The position numbers and the translations under genes are program-made. From Nocardioidaceae bacterium (GTDB lineage: Bacteria; Actinomycetota; Actinomycetes; Propionibacteriales; Nocardioidaceae): a stretch of 6,090 nt of DNA. Where the stretch lies: assembly GCA_013696015.1 (NCBI GenBank), contig JACCZI010000006.1:1-6090 (forward strand), written 5' to 3'. Below, piece by piece: positions 1 through 5,813 of this stretch (position 1 is its first letter; every line of letters starts with the position of its first letter). The notes beneath the pieces are model-generated. The model ran no database searches. It saw nothing but the letters and a program-made list of their open reading frames with translations, and had not been told where the DNA came from.

Positions 1-438
1 CCGCAGGACGCGGACCTGCTGCGCAGCTGGCGCAACGACCCGGAGACCCGGCGCTGGTCACGGGACTCCGGGCCGGTGTCGGCGGAGCGGCACGCCGCCT
101 GGCTGGCCAGCGTGCTCGCCGACCCCGCCCGACACCTGTGGGTGGTGGAGGAGGGCGGTCGGCCGGTCTCGACCGTCCGGCACGACCGGGTGGTGCCCGG
201 GCGCTACGAGGTGAGCATCACGGTGGCACCGGGAGCCCGGCGACGCGGCCAGGCGCTGGCGGCCCTGGCGGTGGCCCGCGAGCGGCTGGCCGAGGTGGAG
301 CTCCAGGTCGAGGTGATCGAGGCGCATGTACGGTCCGACCACACCGCGTCCCTGGCGCTCTTCGAACGTGCCGGCTACTCGCGATCCGGCGCCGACGGCG
401 ACGGCCTGGCGCTGCTGGAGCAGGACACCGGCCGCTGA
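1..438 (+). CDS. GNAT-family N-acetyltransferase, PseH-like (5' truncated by window edge)
   Basis: The frame is open from base 1 to the TGA at 436-438 and gives 145 visible residues; the true start lies left of the window. The opening segment QDADLLRSWRNDPETRRWS has the WRND pattern seen at the start of GNAT enzymes that acetylate amino-sugars in pseudaminic or related sugar biosynthesis (PseH type, sometimes fused to PseG). The acetyl-CoA binding loop is visible as VAPGARRRGQA (visible residues 75-85, fitting R/Q-x-x-G-x-A), and the C-terminal ASLALFERAGY (116-126) is the usual GNAT motif B, although the common Asn before it is His here. Only about 10-15 residues are probably missing if this is a single-domain enzyme, but a fused N-terminal domain cannot be excluded. 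The convergent sugar methyltransferase next door supports a role in glycan modification. The GNAT fold is nearly certain; the amino-sugar substrate is inference. Confidence 0.85.
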   Translation, partial: PQDADLLRSWRNDPETRRWSRDSGPVSAERHAAWLASVLADPARHLWVVEEGGRPVSTVRHDRVVPGRYEVSITVAPGARRRGQALAALAVARERLAEVELQVEVIEAHVRSDHTASLALFERAGYSRSGADGDGLALLEQDTGR

Positions 439-461
439 CTGGCGGCCGGGGACCCGCGGGT

Positions 462-1493
462 TCACCGGGTGCGCCTCAGCACCACCAGCTCGCCTGCGCT
501 GCGGATCAGCGGCGGGCCGTAGCGCCCTTGCACCTGGTACCCATGCCGCTCGAACATCGCGACGATGCGGTCGGAGGTCACCGGGTCCAGGACGCCGCCC
601 TCCTCACCGTTGACGGCCTGCCGCTTGCCCGACCGGGAGTTGAGGGACACGGCGTACTCGACGCCCAGCGCGCCGACCGTGTCGACGTAGTGCTGCACCA
701 CCGGGGGCTCCATCTCCTGGAAGGAGAAGGAGTTCACGAAGGCGTCGTAGTCCCCGCGCAGGTCGGCGACCCGCCAGTTCGGCAGGCAGGCCGACCCGCT
801 CAGCTCCACCGGTCCGCTCGCGGGAACGTCGTCGGCGCAGCGCACCCGCGCGGAGCCGAACAGCTGGCTGAGATAGAACGACGCCACGGTGAGCAGCGGC
901 GGGATGTCGACGTTGACGTAGCGCGCGCCCGGGTCCCGCTGCAGCACGATCTCACCGAGCACGCCGAAGCCGCCCCCGATCTCCACGAACGACGTGGGGG
1001 GCGAGCTGACGTGCCGGGAGAGCGCGGCGAGGCAGAGCAGATAGTTCAGGTACGGCTTGGTCCAGCGCGGCCCGGTCGGCCCGGTGAGGGCGAGGTGCTG
1101 TCGGGGTCGGCCGACGTCGCTTTCGCCCACACCGTCGAGGTCATACGGCCACCGGGACTGGTCCCAGGCGAGGCGCACCGCATCGAAGTCGCGGTGCGCC
1201 TCGGGCAGACCGTTGAGCGCCCGGTTCATCCGCCGGCGCGGCAGGGTGTCGTCCAGCTGCCTTGCCCATTCGACGACCTGCGCGGCGGCACGCGGCCGCA
1301 GGCCGAGCCCGTACCGGGGATAGAACCAGACGCCCGCCGACGGCCACGATTTGAACGAGTCCAGGCCATGCTTCTCCAGGTCTGCGAGCAGGTCCCGAAG
1401 CCCCGGGGTCCGGAAGTTGGTGGGGCGGTACACGGGGTCGCACTCGGTGACGGCGCGCAGCATTCGGACGTTGAAGTCGCCCCAGTCGGTCAT
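462..1493 (-). CDS. SAM-dependent methyltransferase, putative sugar O-methyltransferase
   Basis: This 343-residue protein starts at the ATG read from 1493 and ends at the TGA at 464-462. The Rossmann methyltransferase core is clear: SAM motif I FVEIGGGFGVLGEI (residues 169-182), the acidic strand-2 end YVNVDIPPLL (192-201), and FVNSFSFQEM (252-261) in the motif IV region. The long N-terminal region with WPYDLDG and the KPYLNYLLCLA helix ahead of motif I match my memory of the family annotated 'putative sugar O-methyltransferase', found in polysaccharide and nonulosonic-acid clusters. It would transfer a methyl group from S-adenosylmethionine to a sugar hydroxyl in the cytoplasm. The frame is open 86 codons further upstream, but that extension is Arg/Ser/Cys-rich, has no domain and runs into the neighbouring MaoC-like gene, so the internal ATG is preferred. 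A TACCGT box 8 nt before that ATG supports it. The gene converges on the acetyltransferase with a 23-bp gap. The acceptor sugar is unknown. Confidence 0.85.
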   Translation of the reverse strand: MTDWGDFNVRMLRAVTECDPVYRPTNFRTPGLRDLLADLEKHGLDSFKSWPSAGVWFYPRYGLGLRPRAAAQVVEWARQLDDTLPRRRMNRALNGLPEAHRDFDAVRLAWDQSRWPYDLDGVGESDVGRPRQHLALTGPTGPRWTKPYLNYLLCLAALSRHVSSPPTSFVEIGGGFGVLGEIVLQRDPGARYVNVDIPPLLTVASFYLSQLFGSARVRCADDVPASGPVELSGSACLPNWRVADLRGDYDAFVNSFSFQEMEPPVVQHYVDTVGALGVEYAVSLNSRSGKRQAVNGEEGGVLDPVTSDRIVAMFERHGYQVQGRYGPPLIRSAGELVVLRRTR

Positions 1494-1501
1494 GAGCCGC
1501 C

Positions 1502-1507
1502 ACGGTA
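1502..1507 (-). promoter_or_regulatory. Possible -10 box of a leaderless promoter for the sugar methyltransferase
   Basis: Read on the minus strand, TACCGT fits the actinobacterial TANNNT -10 consensus and ends 8 nt before the ATG at 1493. Transcription would then start at or within a couple of bases of the start codon, and there is no convincing Shine-Dalgarno sequence. I see no -35 element at 17-18 bp. The divergent gap (1494-1591) also holds a short inverted repeat, GCCGC/GCGGC (1508-1512 and 1521-1525), which could be an operator or chance in GC-rich DNA. Confidence 0.35.
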
Positions 1508-1579
1508 GCCGCGGACCTACGCGGCAGCGCGCGGGTGTGTCGGTGCGGCAGGATGTGCAGGCCACCCGGTCGGGAGCGT

Positions 1580-1585
1580 GAGGAG
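1580..1585 (+). promoter_or_regulatory. Strong ribosome binding site of the MaoC-like gene
   Basis: GAGGAG lies 6 nt upstream of the ATG at 1592. It is the clearest Shine-Dalgarno sequence in the window and decides this start over an in-frame ATG at 1535, whose extra residues are Cys/Arg-rich and unlike the family. Confidence 0.75.
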
Positions 1586-1591
1586 TACGGG

Positions 1592-2113
1592 ATGCAGTTC
1601 GGCCGCAGCTATGAGGAGTTCGAGGTCGGTGCGACGTACCAGCACTGGCCTGGCAAGACCGTGACCGAGTACGACGACCATCTGTTCTGCCTGCTGACGA
1701 TGAACCATCATCCGCTGCACCTCGACGCGCACTTTGCTGAGAGCAGCACACAGTTCGGCCGCAACGTCGTCGTGGGCAACTACGTCTACTCGCTGCTGCT
1801 GGGCATGAGCGTCCCCGACGTCTCCGGCAAGGCCATCGCGAACCTCGAGGTCGAGTCCCTGCGCCACATAGCGCCGACGTACCACGGCGACACGATCTAC
1901 GGCGAGACCAGGGTGCTGGACAAGTGGCCGAGCACCTCCAAGGACGACCGCGGGATCGTCCACGTGGAGACCAGGGGCATCAAGCAGGACGGCACGCTGG
2001 TTTGTGTGTTCCGGCGCAAGGTGATGGTGCCGCGGCAGTCCTACCTCGATGCCCGGGGTGGCGAGCAGCCGGGCCGTCCCACTCTCGTCGAGCCGCCGGG
2101 CGGCGAGGCGTGA
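1592..2113 (+). CDS. MaoC-like (hot-dog fold) acyl-CoA hydratase/dehydratase family protein
   Basis: This 173-residue protein has the length of a single hot-dog domain. The start is fixed by GAGGAG six bases upstream and by the family-typical opening FGRSYEEFEVG (residues 3-13). The hydratase-2 region reads TMNHHPLHLDAHFA (36-49): the PLHLD part and His43 are kept, but the position normally held by the catalytic Asp is Asn38. It continues with the substrate-pocket helix VVVGNYVYSLLLGM (59-72), the LRHIAP strand, YHGDTIYGETRVLDK, and a closing FRRKVMVPR. The pattern resembles actinobacterial proteins annotated near mesaconyl-CoA/itaconyl-CoA hydratase rather than fatty-acid-synthase hydratases; members would add or remove water on a branched or dicarboxylic acyl-CoA. 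The C-terminal 25 or so residues are an extra Gly/Pro-rich tail. Its stop overlaps the next gene's start, so the two are probably co-translated. Fold confident; reaction uncertain because of Asn38. Confidence 0.85.
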   Translation: MQFGRSYEEFEVGATYQHWPGKTVTEYDDHLFCLLTMNHHPLHLDAHFAESSTQFGRNVVVGNYVYSLLLGMSVPDVSGKAIANLEVESLRHIAPTYHGDTIYGETRVLDKWPSTSKDDRGIVHVETRGIKQDGTLVCVFRRKVMVPRQSYLDARGGEQPGRPTLVEPPGGEA

Positions 2114-2673
2114 GCGGGGTCGAGCTGTGGCTGGCCCGCCACGGCGAGACGGAGTGGAGCCGCGACGCCAAGCACACCAGCCACACCGACCTGCCACTGA
2201 CGACCAACGGTGAGGAGGCGGCACGCACCATCGGCGGCCGCCTCGCTGCGGTCGGGTTCGACCTCGTTCTCACCAGCCCGCTGGCGCGGGCGCGCGACAC
2301 CGCGCGCATCGCCGGCTTCCCCGACGCGCAGCACGAGCCGGACCTCGTCGAGTGGGACTACGGGGAGTACGAGGGGATCACGACAGCGCAGATCCGCGAG
2401 GGCGTCCCGCACTGGACGGTCTGGTCGCACCCGTCACCGGGCGGGGAGAGCGCCGAGCAGGTGGGTCGCCGGCTCGACCGCGTCGTCGCCAGGGTTCAAG
2501 AACTTTCCGATCGGGTGCTGGTCTTCGGGCACGGCCACAGCCTGCGCGCATTGGCAGCGCGCTGGCTGGACCACCCGGTGGCCCAGGGCCGCCACTACTC
2601 GCTCGACACCGCGACGATCTCGGTGCTCGGGTTCGAGCGCGAGACCCCGGTCATCACCCGCTGGAACACCTGA
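2110..2673 (+). CDS. Histidine phosphatase family protein, sugar-phosphatase (SHB17-like) type
   Basis: The protein has 187 residues, read from a GTG that overlaps the TGA of the upstream gene (GTGA, 4 bp). The GTG sits directly before the family N-terminus VELWLARHGETEW. The phosphohistidine motif is RHGE with His11; SPLARARDT (56-64) supplies phosphate-binding Arg; Glu81 in LVEWDYGEYEG is the likely proton donor; and the second catalytic His is His141 in VFGHGHSLRAL. The combination of EWDYGEYEG, the W-x-x-W segment (102-105), GGESAEQVGRRLDRVVARVQ and FGHGHSLR resembles yeast sedoheptulose-1,7-bisphosphatase SHB17 and related phosphatases more than true phosphoglycerate mutases. It is cytoplasmic, with no signal peptide. 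It probably removes phosphate from a small sugar phosphate; the exact substrate is inference. Coupling to the MaoC-like gene suggests co-expression but no obvious shared pathway. A TCCGG/CCGGA hairpin (2676-2689) just past the stop lacks a T tract. Confidence 0.88.
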   Translation: MSGVELWLARHGETEWSRDAKHTSHTDLPLTTNGEEAARTIGGRLAAVGFDLVLTSPLARARDTARIAGFPDAQHEPDLVEWDYGEYEGITTAQIREGVPHWTVWSHPSPGGESAEQVGRRLDRVVARVQELSDRVLVFGHGHSLRALAARWLDHPVAQGRHYSLDTATISVLGFERETPVITRWNT

Positions 2674-2704
2674 CCTCCGGGGCGCCGGAACCCGCCCACG
2701 GCCC

Positions 2705-2733
2705 TTGACCGGGCGCGCCGGCCCCGGCACCGT
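2705..2733 (+). promoter_or_regulatory. Likely sigma70-type promoter for the DUF6758-like gene, leaderless
   Basis: TTGACC (2705-2710) matches the -35 consensus, and after a 17-bp spacer CACCGT (2728-2733) keeps the A at position 2 and T at position 6 of TANNNT. The box ends 6 nt before the ATG at 2740, so transcription should begin at about the A of the ATG. No Shine-Dalgarno sequence is present, consistent with a leaderless mRNA. This is the only promoter in the window with a good -35. Confidence 0.5.
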
Positions 2734-2739
2734 CTCTGC

Positions 2740-3360
2740 ATGACCGGCGCGGAGCAGTGCCCTCGATGCGGCCTCCCGGTGCGCCGGCTCCCGGACTCGC
2801 GGTGGTGGTGCACCACCGACGGCGCCGTTGCGGCGCTCGCCGAGGTGGAGGAACCCACCGCGTACGCGCTGCTGAGACACGTCGCCGCCTCCAGCTTCCC
2901 CACGTGGCTGCCGTGGCCGATGCCTGCTCAGTGGTCGCTGGCTGGGGTCGGCCGTGCCGGCGACCCGCAGGTGCAGGCGACAGTGTCGGCCTGTGTCGCG
3001 CCCGACCCGTTTGGTGGCGTCGCCGACCTAGTGGTGGTGTGCGAGGAGCCCGGCGTCGGGTTGGGAACCCGCTACGCGGGAGTCCCGGGGCGCGACGTCG
3101 GCCGCGAGATCAGCGGGTCACCTCCCACGACCCGGGTCAGTGTCGCCGGGCACGCGACCCCGCTGTGGTGGCTCGGCGGCGGGCCGGACCGCGACGGGTT
3201 CGTGGGCGAGGCCTCTGGCCGCTGGCTGTGGCTCGTGGCCTGGCCGGCCAGCGCCGGCGCCTTGGTCACCGACCGCCTCGCGTTCGTGAACCTTCATGAC
3301 CTCTCTCACCAGATCGACCTGATCCCACTCACCGGCCGGTCCCGGCGGCTGACGGGCTGA
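2740..3360 (+). CDS. DUF6758-like protein of unknown function with N-terminal Cys cluster
   Basis: This 206-residue cytoplasmic protein has no enzyme motif that I recognise. It begins with a zinc-ribbon-like cluster, CPRCGLPV then WWCTTDGAV: Cys7, Cys10 and Cys24. In homologs as I remember them the fourth position is a His (C-x-x-HG), here Asp27. The rest resembles the actinobacterial DUF6758 family: a PTWLPWPMPAQWSLAGVG segment (54-71), CEEPGVGLGTRYAG (101-114), TPLWWLGG (140-147), GEASGRWLWLVAWPASAG (156-173) and a DL-rich C-terminus. The start is the only ATG or GTG between the upstream stop and the Cys cluster, and a promoter ends 6 nt before it. The PHP gene follows after 36 bp. I recall the order DUF6758, PHP, MarC from other actinobacteria, which suggests a shared role, but no function is known to me. 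The family name is from memory and needs a profile search. Confidence 0.8.
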   Translation: MTGAEQCPRCGLPVRRLPDSRWWCTTDGAVAALAEVEEPTAYALLRHVAASSFPTWLPWPMPAQWSLAGVGRAGDPQVQATVSACVAPDPFGGVADLVVVCEEPGVGLGTRYAGVPGRDVGREISGSPPTTRVSVAGHATPLWWLGGGPDRDGFVGEASGRWLWLVAWPASAGALVTDRLAFVNLHDLSHQIDLIPLTGRSRRLTG

Positions 3361-3384
3361 GCAGAGCCTCGCCTGCGGCGTCGC

Positions 3385-3390
3385 TACCCT
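3385..3390 (+). promoter_or_regulatory. -10 box of a probable leaderless promoter for the PHP gene
   Basis: TACCCT is a full match to TANNNT and ends exactly 6 nt before the GTG start at 3397, the same distance as at 2740 and 5826. There is no Shine-Dalgarno sequence and no clear -35 element. It implies the PHP-MarC pair can be transcribed separately from the gene before it. Confidence 0.5.
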
Positions 3391-3396
3391 GGCGCG

Positions 3397-4254
3397 GTGC
3401 TGATCGACCTGCACACCCACTCCTCCCGCTCCGACGGCACCGACAGTCCGCGGGCGCTGGTCGGCTGCGCGGCGGCGGCCGGTCTCGACGTCATCGCGAT
3501 CACCGACCACGACACGGCCGCGGGCTGGGACGAGGCGCTCGAGGCAGCCGACGAGGTCGGGGTACGGGTCGTGCCCGGGCTGGAGATCTCGTGCCGTTAC
3601 CGCGGAGCCGGGGTGCACCTGCTCGCGTACGAGCCGGCGCCGAGCCATCAACCGCTGCTCGACGAGCTGGTCAAGGTCCTGGCCGGACGCAGCATGCGGC
3701 TGCCGGCGATGTTGCAGCGACTGCGAGAGCTCGGCATCGGCATCACCGGCGACGACGTGACCGCGGTCGCAGCCGATGCCGCTGCGACCGGGCGGCCACA
3801 CGTGGCGGACGCGCTCGTGGCGCTCGGAGTCGTCATCAGCCGAGACGAGGCCTTCGACCGGTACCTCTCACCTGGTCGGCCCGCCTACGTCGACCGCTAC
3901 GCCGCCGACCTCGTGACGATGATCGGACTGATCGCCGACGCCGGCGGCGTGAGCGTCATCGCCCACCCCTGGGGCCGCGCCAGCCGGCGGGTGCTGAGCA
4001 CCGAGGCCTTCGCCGACCTGGCGGACGCTGGGCTGGTCGGCATCGAGGTCGACCACAACGACCACTCGAGCGCCGACCGGGCGGCGCTGCGCGACATCGC
4101 GCAGGACCTCGACCTGGTCCGCACCGGCTCGAGTGACTACCACGGCTCCGGCAAGGTCGGCCATCCGCTCGGCTGCAACACCACCGACGTCGACCAGTAC
4201 GACTCGTTGCGCGACCGGCTGCGCGCAGCGAGCCGTACGGCGGGAACGGCGTGA
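3397..4254 (+). CDS. PHP-domain metal-dependent phosphoesterase (nucleoside 3',5'-bisphosphate phosphatase/RNase AM-like)
   Basis: This 285-residue protein is the usual length for stand-alone PHP phosphoesterases of the YciV/TrpH type. The metal-binding motifs are all present in order: DLHTHSSRSDGT (His6, His8, Asp13), ITDHDT (Asp37, His38, Asp39), GLEIS (Glu63), VHLLAY (His74), GRPHVA (His135), IAHP (His190) and SDYHG (Asp247, His249). The family binds a cluster of two or three Mn/Zn ions in a TIM-barrel-like fold. The best-studied relatives strip 5' phosphate from 3',5'-bisphosphonucleotides such as pAp and act as 5'-3' exoribonucleases on short RNA and 5S/16S/23S rRNA ends. The region at about 85-170 is the insertion domain of this subgroup. 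GTG is the start because TACCCT precedes it and the metal motif begins at residue 4. Its TGA overlaps the MarC start by 4 bp. The catalytic class is confident; the natural substrate is inferred from family. Confidence 0.9.
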   Translation: MLIDLHTHSSRSDGTDSPRALVGCAAAAGLDVIAITDHDTAAGWDEALEAADEVGVRVVPGLEISCRYRGAGVHLLAYEPAPSHQPLLDELVKVLAGRSMRLPAMLQRLRELGIGITGDDVTAVAADAAATGRPHVADALVALGVVISRDEAFDRYLSPGRPAYVDRYAADLVTMIGLIADAGGVSVIAHPWGRASRRVLSTEAFADLADAGLVGIEVDHNDHSSADRAALRDIAQDLDLVRTGSSDYHGSGKVGHPLGCNTTDVDQYDSLRDRLRAASRTAGTA

Positions 4255-4868
4255 ACGCCGTCGTCGAGGCAACCCTGCTGGCGGAGGTCTTCATCACCTT
4301 GTTCGTCATCATGGATCCACCAGGGACGATCCCGCTGTTTCTCGCCCTCACCAGCGGTGCCTCCCAGGCGCGGCTCACCCGGGCCGCCTGGCAGGCGGTG
4401 TCGGTGTCGTTCGTCGTGATCGTGCTGTTCGCGGTGTTCGGCCGGCAACTGCTGTCGTACCTGCACATCTCGCTGCCTGCCCTGCAAGGGGCCGGCGGGC
4501 TGTTGTTGCTGCTGGTGGCACTCGAGCTGTTGACGGGCCGAGAGGGCGAGCCGCAGGAGACCCGCGACGTGAACATCGCGTTCGTGCCGCTGGGAACCCC
4601 GCTGCTGGCTGGACCGGGTGCGATCGTGGCGACCATGGTGTTCGTCGAGCGCATTGACGACGCACCGACGTTCGTCGCAGTCGCGGCCGGCATCATCGGC
4701 GTCCACGTCGTGCTCTGGCTCTCGATGCGCTACTCGGTGGCGATCCTGCGCCTGATCAAGGACTCCGGCGTCACGCTGGTGACCCGCATCAGCGGGCTGT
4801 TGCTGTCGGCGATCGCGGTGCAGCTCATCGCCGACTCGGTCCGGGCCTTTGTCGCCGGCGAGGGCTGA
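4251..4868 (+). CDS. MarC-family integral membrane protein
   Basis: This 205-residue hydrophobic protein matches the MarC family in length and layout. Six likely membrane helices lie at about 6-33, 45-68, 74-95, 110-132, 138-160 and 178-200. The signatures are the MDPPGTIPLF loop (21-30), where most families have NPxGxxPxF, and FVPLGTPLLAGPGAIVATMV (111-130); the two proline/glycine-rich segments look like a half-repeat. MarC was once thought to confer multiple antibiotic resistance, but that link was withdrawn, and the family's substrate is unknown. The GTG start overlaps the PHP stop (GTGA), with GGGAA 4 nt upstream as a modest ribosome binding site, so translation is probably coupled to the PHP protein. 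Membership is secure; function is not known. Confidence 0.9.
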   Translation: MNAVVEATLLAEVFITLFVIMDPPGTIPLFLALTSGASQARLTRAAWQAVSVSFVVIVLFAVFGRQLLSYLHISLPALQGAGGLLLLLVALELLTGREGEPQETRDVNIAFVPLGTPLLAGPGAIVATMVFVERIDDAPTFVAVAAGIIGVHVVLWLSMRYSVAILRLIKDSGVTLVTRISGLLLSAIAVQLIADSVRAFVAGEG

Positions 4869-4891
4869 GCCCTCCGGTCGACAGGCTCAGC
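4864..4891. terminator. Inverted repeat spanning both convergent stop codons, possible bidirectional terminator
   Basis: GCTGAGCC (4864-4871) and GGCTCAGC (4884-4891) form a perfect 8-bp stem with a 12-nt loop. The left arm holds the MarC TGA (4866-4868) and the right arm holds the reverse complement of the hydrolase TGA (4887-4889). An overlapping 7-bp repeat, GAGGGCT/AGCCCTC (4860-4866 and 4868-4874), offers a competing fold. There is no T tract on either side, so it would act as an actinobacterial-style I-shaped terminator if it acts at all. Confidence 0.45.
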
Positions 4892-5747
4892 GGGTGGTGG
4901 TGAAGAAGGCGCTCAGCACCCGGGCAGTCTCGTCGGGGTTCTCGACGGCGGGGGAGTGTGCGGCATCCGCGATGACCGTGACGGTCGTGCCGAGCCGGGC
5001 CGCCATGTCGTCTTGGACCGGGTGCGCCCAGGCGTCGTCGTCGGCGCCGCGTACGACAAGGCTCGAAGTCCCGGCTGCGGCGAGCTCGTCGACCCGGTCC
5101 GGCGCGCTGGTGAGCAGCCGCGCCATCCCGGCGAGCGAGGCTGGAGCGTTGGCGACGAACCGGGCACGGATAAACGTCGCCACCTCGGGGGGAGGCACCG
5201 GTTTGCCGCGTCGGCGGTCGTGAGCGCGCATCGCCTCGTGCACGGTGCTCAGCGGTGCGGAGTCGAGAAGTCGGACCAGCGCCTTCAGCGGCCTGGTCAT
5301 GTCGTCGCGGTCAAACCTGCCCGGGCCGGAGCAGAGCAGCACCAGTGAACGCCATGATGCCGGGTCGGCCAGGACCGCCTCCCGGGCCACCAGGCCGCCG
5401 AAGGAGTGACCGACGACGTGCCGGTCTGCGCCCCGCGGCGCCACCACCTCCGCGACGGACCGGGCGTCAGCGGCGAGCTCCGGCAGCGCGTACGTGTCGT
5501 CGTCGGCGCCGGGAGTCTGGAACTGACCCCGCTGGTCGTAAGCCGCGACGAGCCACCCGGTCGCGGCCAACCGGGGCAGCAGCGCAGCGAAGTCCTCCTT
5601 GCTGCCGGTGAACCCAGGAATGAGCAGGACGAACCCCCGCGGGTGCTGGCGTGGACCGGCGGTGAGGCCGGCGAAGCTGCCGCCTGGCGTGACGATGCGC
5701 GACCGTCGGACGCCAGGTGCCGGCGGAAGTGAACGAGGGGTGCTCAC
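4887..5747 (-). CDS. Alpha/beta hydrolase fold protein
   Basis: This 286-residue protein is read from the GTG at 5747 to the TGA at 4889-4887. The fold's landmarks are in order: VLLIPGFTGSKEDF (40-53) with the oxyanion-hole loop, YDQRGQFQTPG (70-80), the nucleophile elbow VVGHSFGGLVA (111-121) with Ser115, the cap region at about 145-205, VVRGADDDAW (231-240) where Asp236 or Asp237 is the likely acid, and DAAHSPAVENP (261-271) with catalytic His264. No signal peptide is seen, so it is probably cytoplasmic. Such enzymes hydrolyse esters, thioesters, lactones or C-C bonds, and nothing in the sequence or neighbours fixes the substrate. The frame is open to 6068, but the extra N-terminal 107 residues are Arg/Gly-rich, have no homology that I recognise and overlap the divergent secreted-protein gene, so GTG at 5747 is preferred. 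It converges on MarC with an 18-bp gap. Confidence 0.87.
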   Translation of the reverse strand: MSTPRSLPPAPGVRRSRIVTPGGSFAGLTAGPRQHPRGFVLLIPGFTGSKEDFAALLPRLAATGWLVAAYDQRGQFQTPGADDDTYALPELAADARSVAEVVAPRGADRHVVGHSFGGLVAREAVLADPASWRSLVLLCSGPGRFDRDDMTRPLKALVRLLDSAPLSTVHEAMRAHDRRRGKPVPPPEVATFIRARFVANAPASLAGMARLLTSAPDRVDELAAAGTSSLVVRGADDDAWAHPVQDDMAARLGTTVTVIADAAHSPAVENPDETARVLSAFFTTTR

Positions 5748-5754
5748 GCGGGAC

Positions 5755-5760
5755 AGTGTG
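5755..5760 (-). promoter_or_regulatory. Weak candidate -10 box for the alpha/beta hydrolase gene
   Basis: On the minus strand CACACT keeps the A2 and T6 of TANNNT and ends 7 nt before the GTG at 5747, again implying little or no leader. A CTGACC (5786-5781) resembles a -35 but at a 20-bp spacing, which is long. The 78-bp divergent gap leaves little other room for a promoter. Confidence 0.25.
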
Positions 5761-5813
5761 GCGCGCGTCCGCTGTGGGCCGGTCAGCTCCCAGACTGGCA
5801 CTCCGCCTGGGCC

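Noticed and set aside
452..461. 10-bp palindrome ACCCGCGGGT between the convergent acetyltransferase and methyltransferase genes as a terminator
   Set aside because: There is no loop, no T tract and no extended stem; short GC palindromes are frequent in this composition.
138..1508. Very long plus-strand open frame (456 codons) across the methyltransferase
   Set aside because: It lies antisense to a gene with clear SAM-binding motifs, is rich in Arg/Gly/Pro with no domain, and also overlaps the acetyltransferase; long shadow frames are expected in DNA of this GC content.
1494..1751. N-terminal extension of the methyltransferase by 86 codons
   Set aside because: The extension is low-complexity Arg/Ser/Cys sequence, antisense to the start of the MaoC-like gene, and the internal ATG has a -10 box at the right distance.
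2041..2430. Minus-strand open frames opposite the histidine phosphatase (also 1980-2309 and 1517-2224)
   Set aside because: They overlap one another and lie opposite two genes with intact catalytic motifs; no conserved motif is visible in them.
2676..2730. GC-rich short inverted repeats between the phosphatase and the DUF6758-like gene (TCCGG/CCGGA; GCCGG/CCGGC) as a terminator
   Set aside because: Stems are only 5 bp, no T tract follows, and the second overlaps the promoter spacer; they are not strong enough to call as a feature.
2110..3396. Phosphatase, DUF6758-like and PHP genes all in the same reading frame, suggesting a split fusion or readthrough
   Set aside because: Each has a complete domain, its own stop and a plausible start or promoter; a shared frame among three genes happens by chance often enough.
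4251..4868. MarC as an antibiotic-resistance determinant
   Set aside because: The original link between MarC and multiple antibiotic resistance was not upheld, and nothing here indicates drug transport.
5034..5510. 15-bp direct repeat GTCGTCGTCGGCGCC at 5034-5048 and 5496-5510
   Set aside because: Both copies encode the peptide GADDD within the hydrolase (minus strand) with the same preferred codons; coincidence of codon bias explains it.
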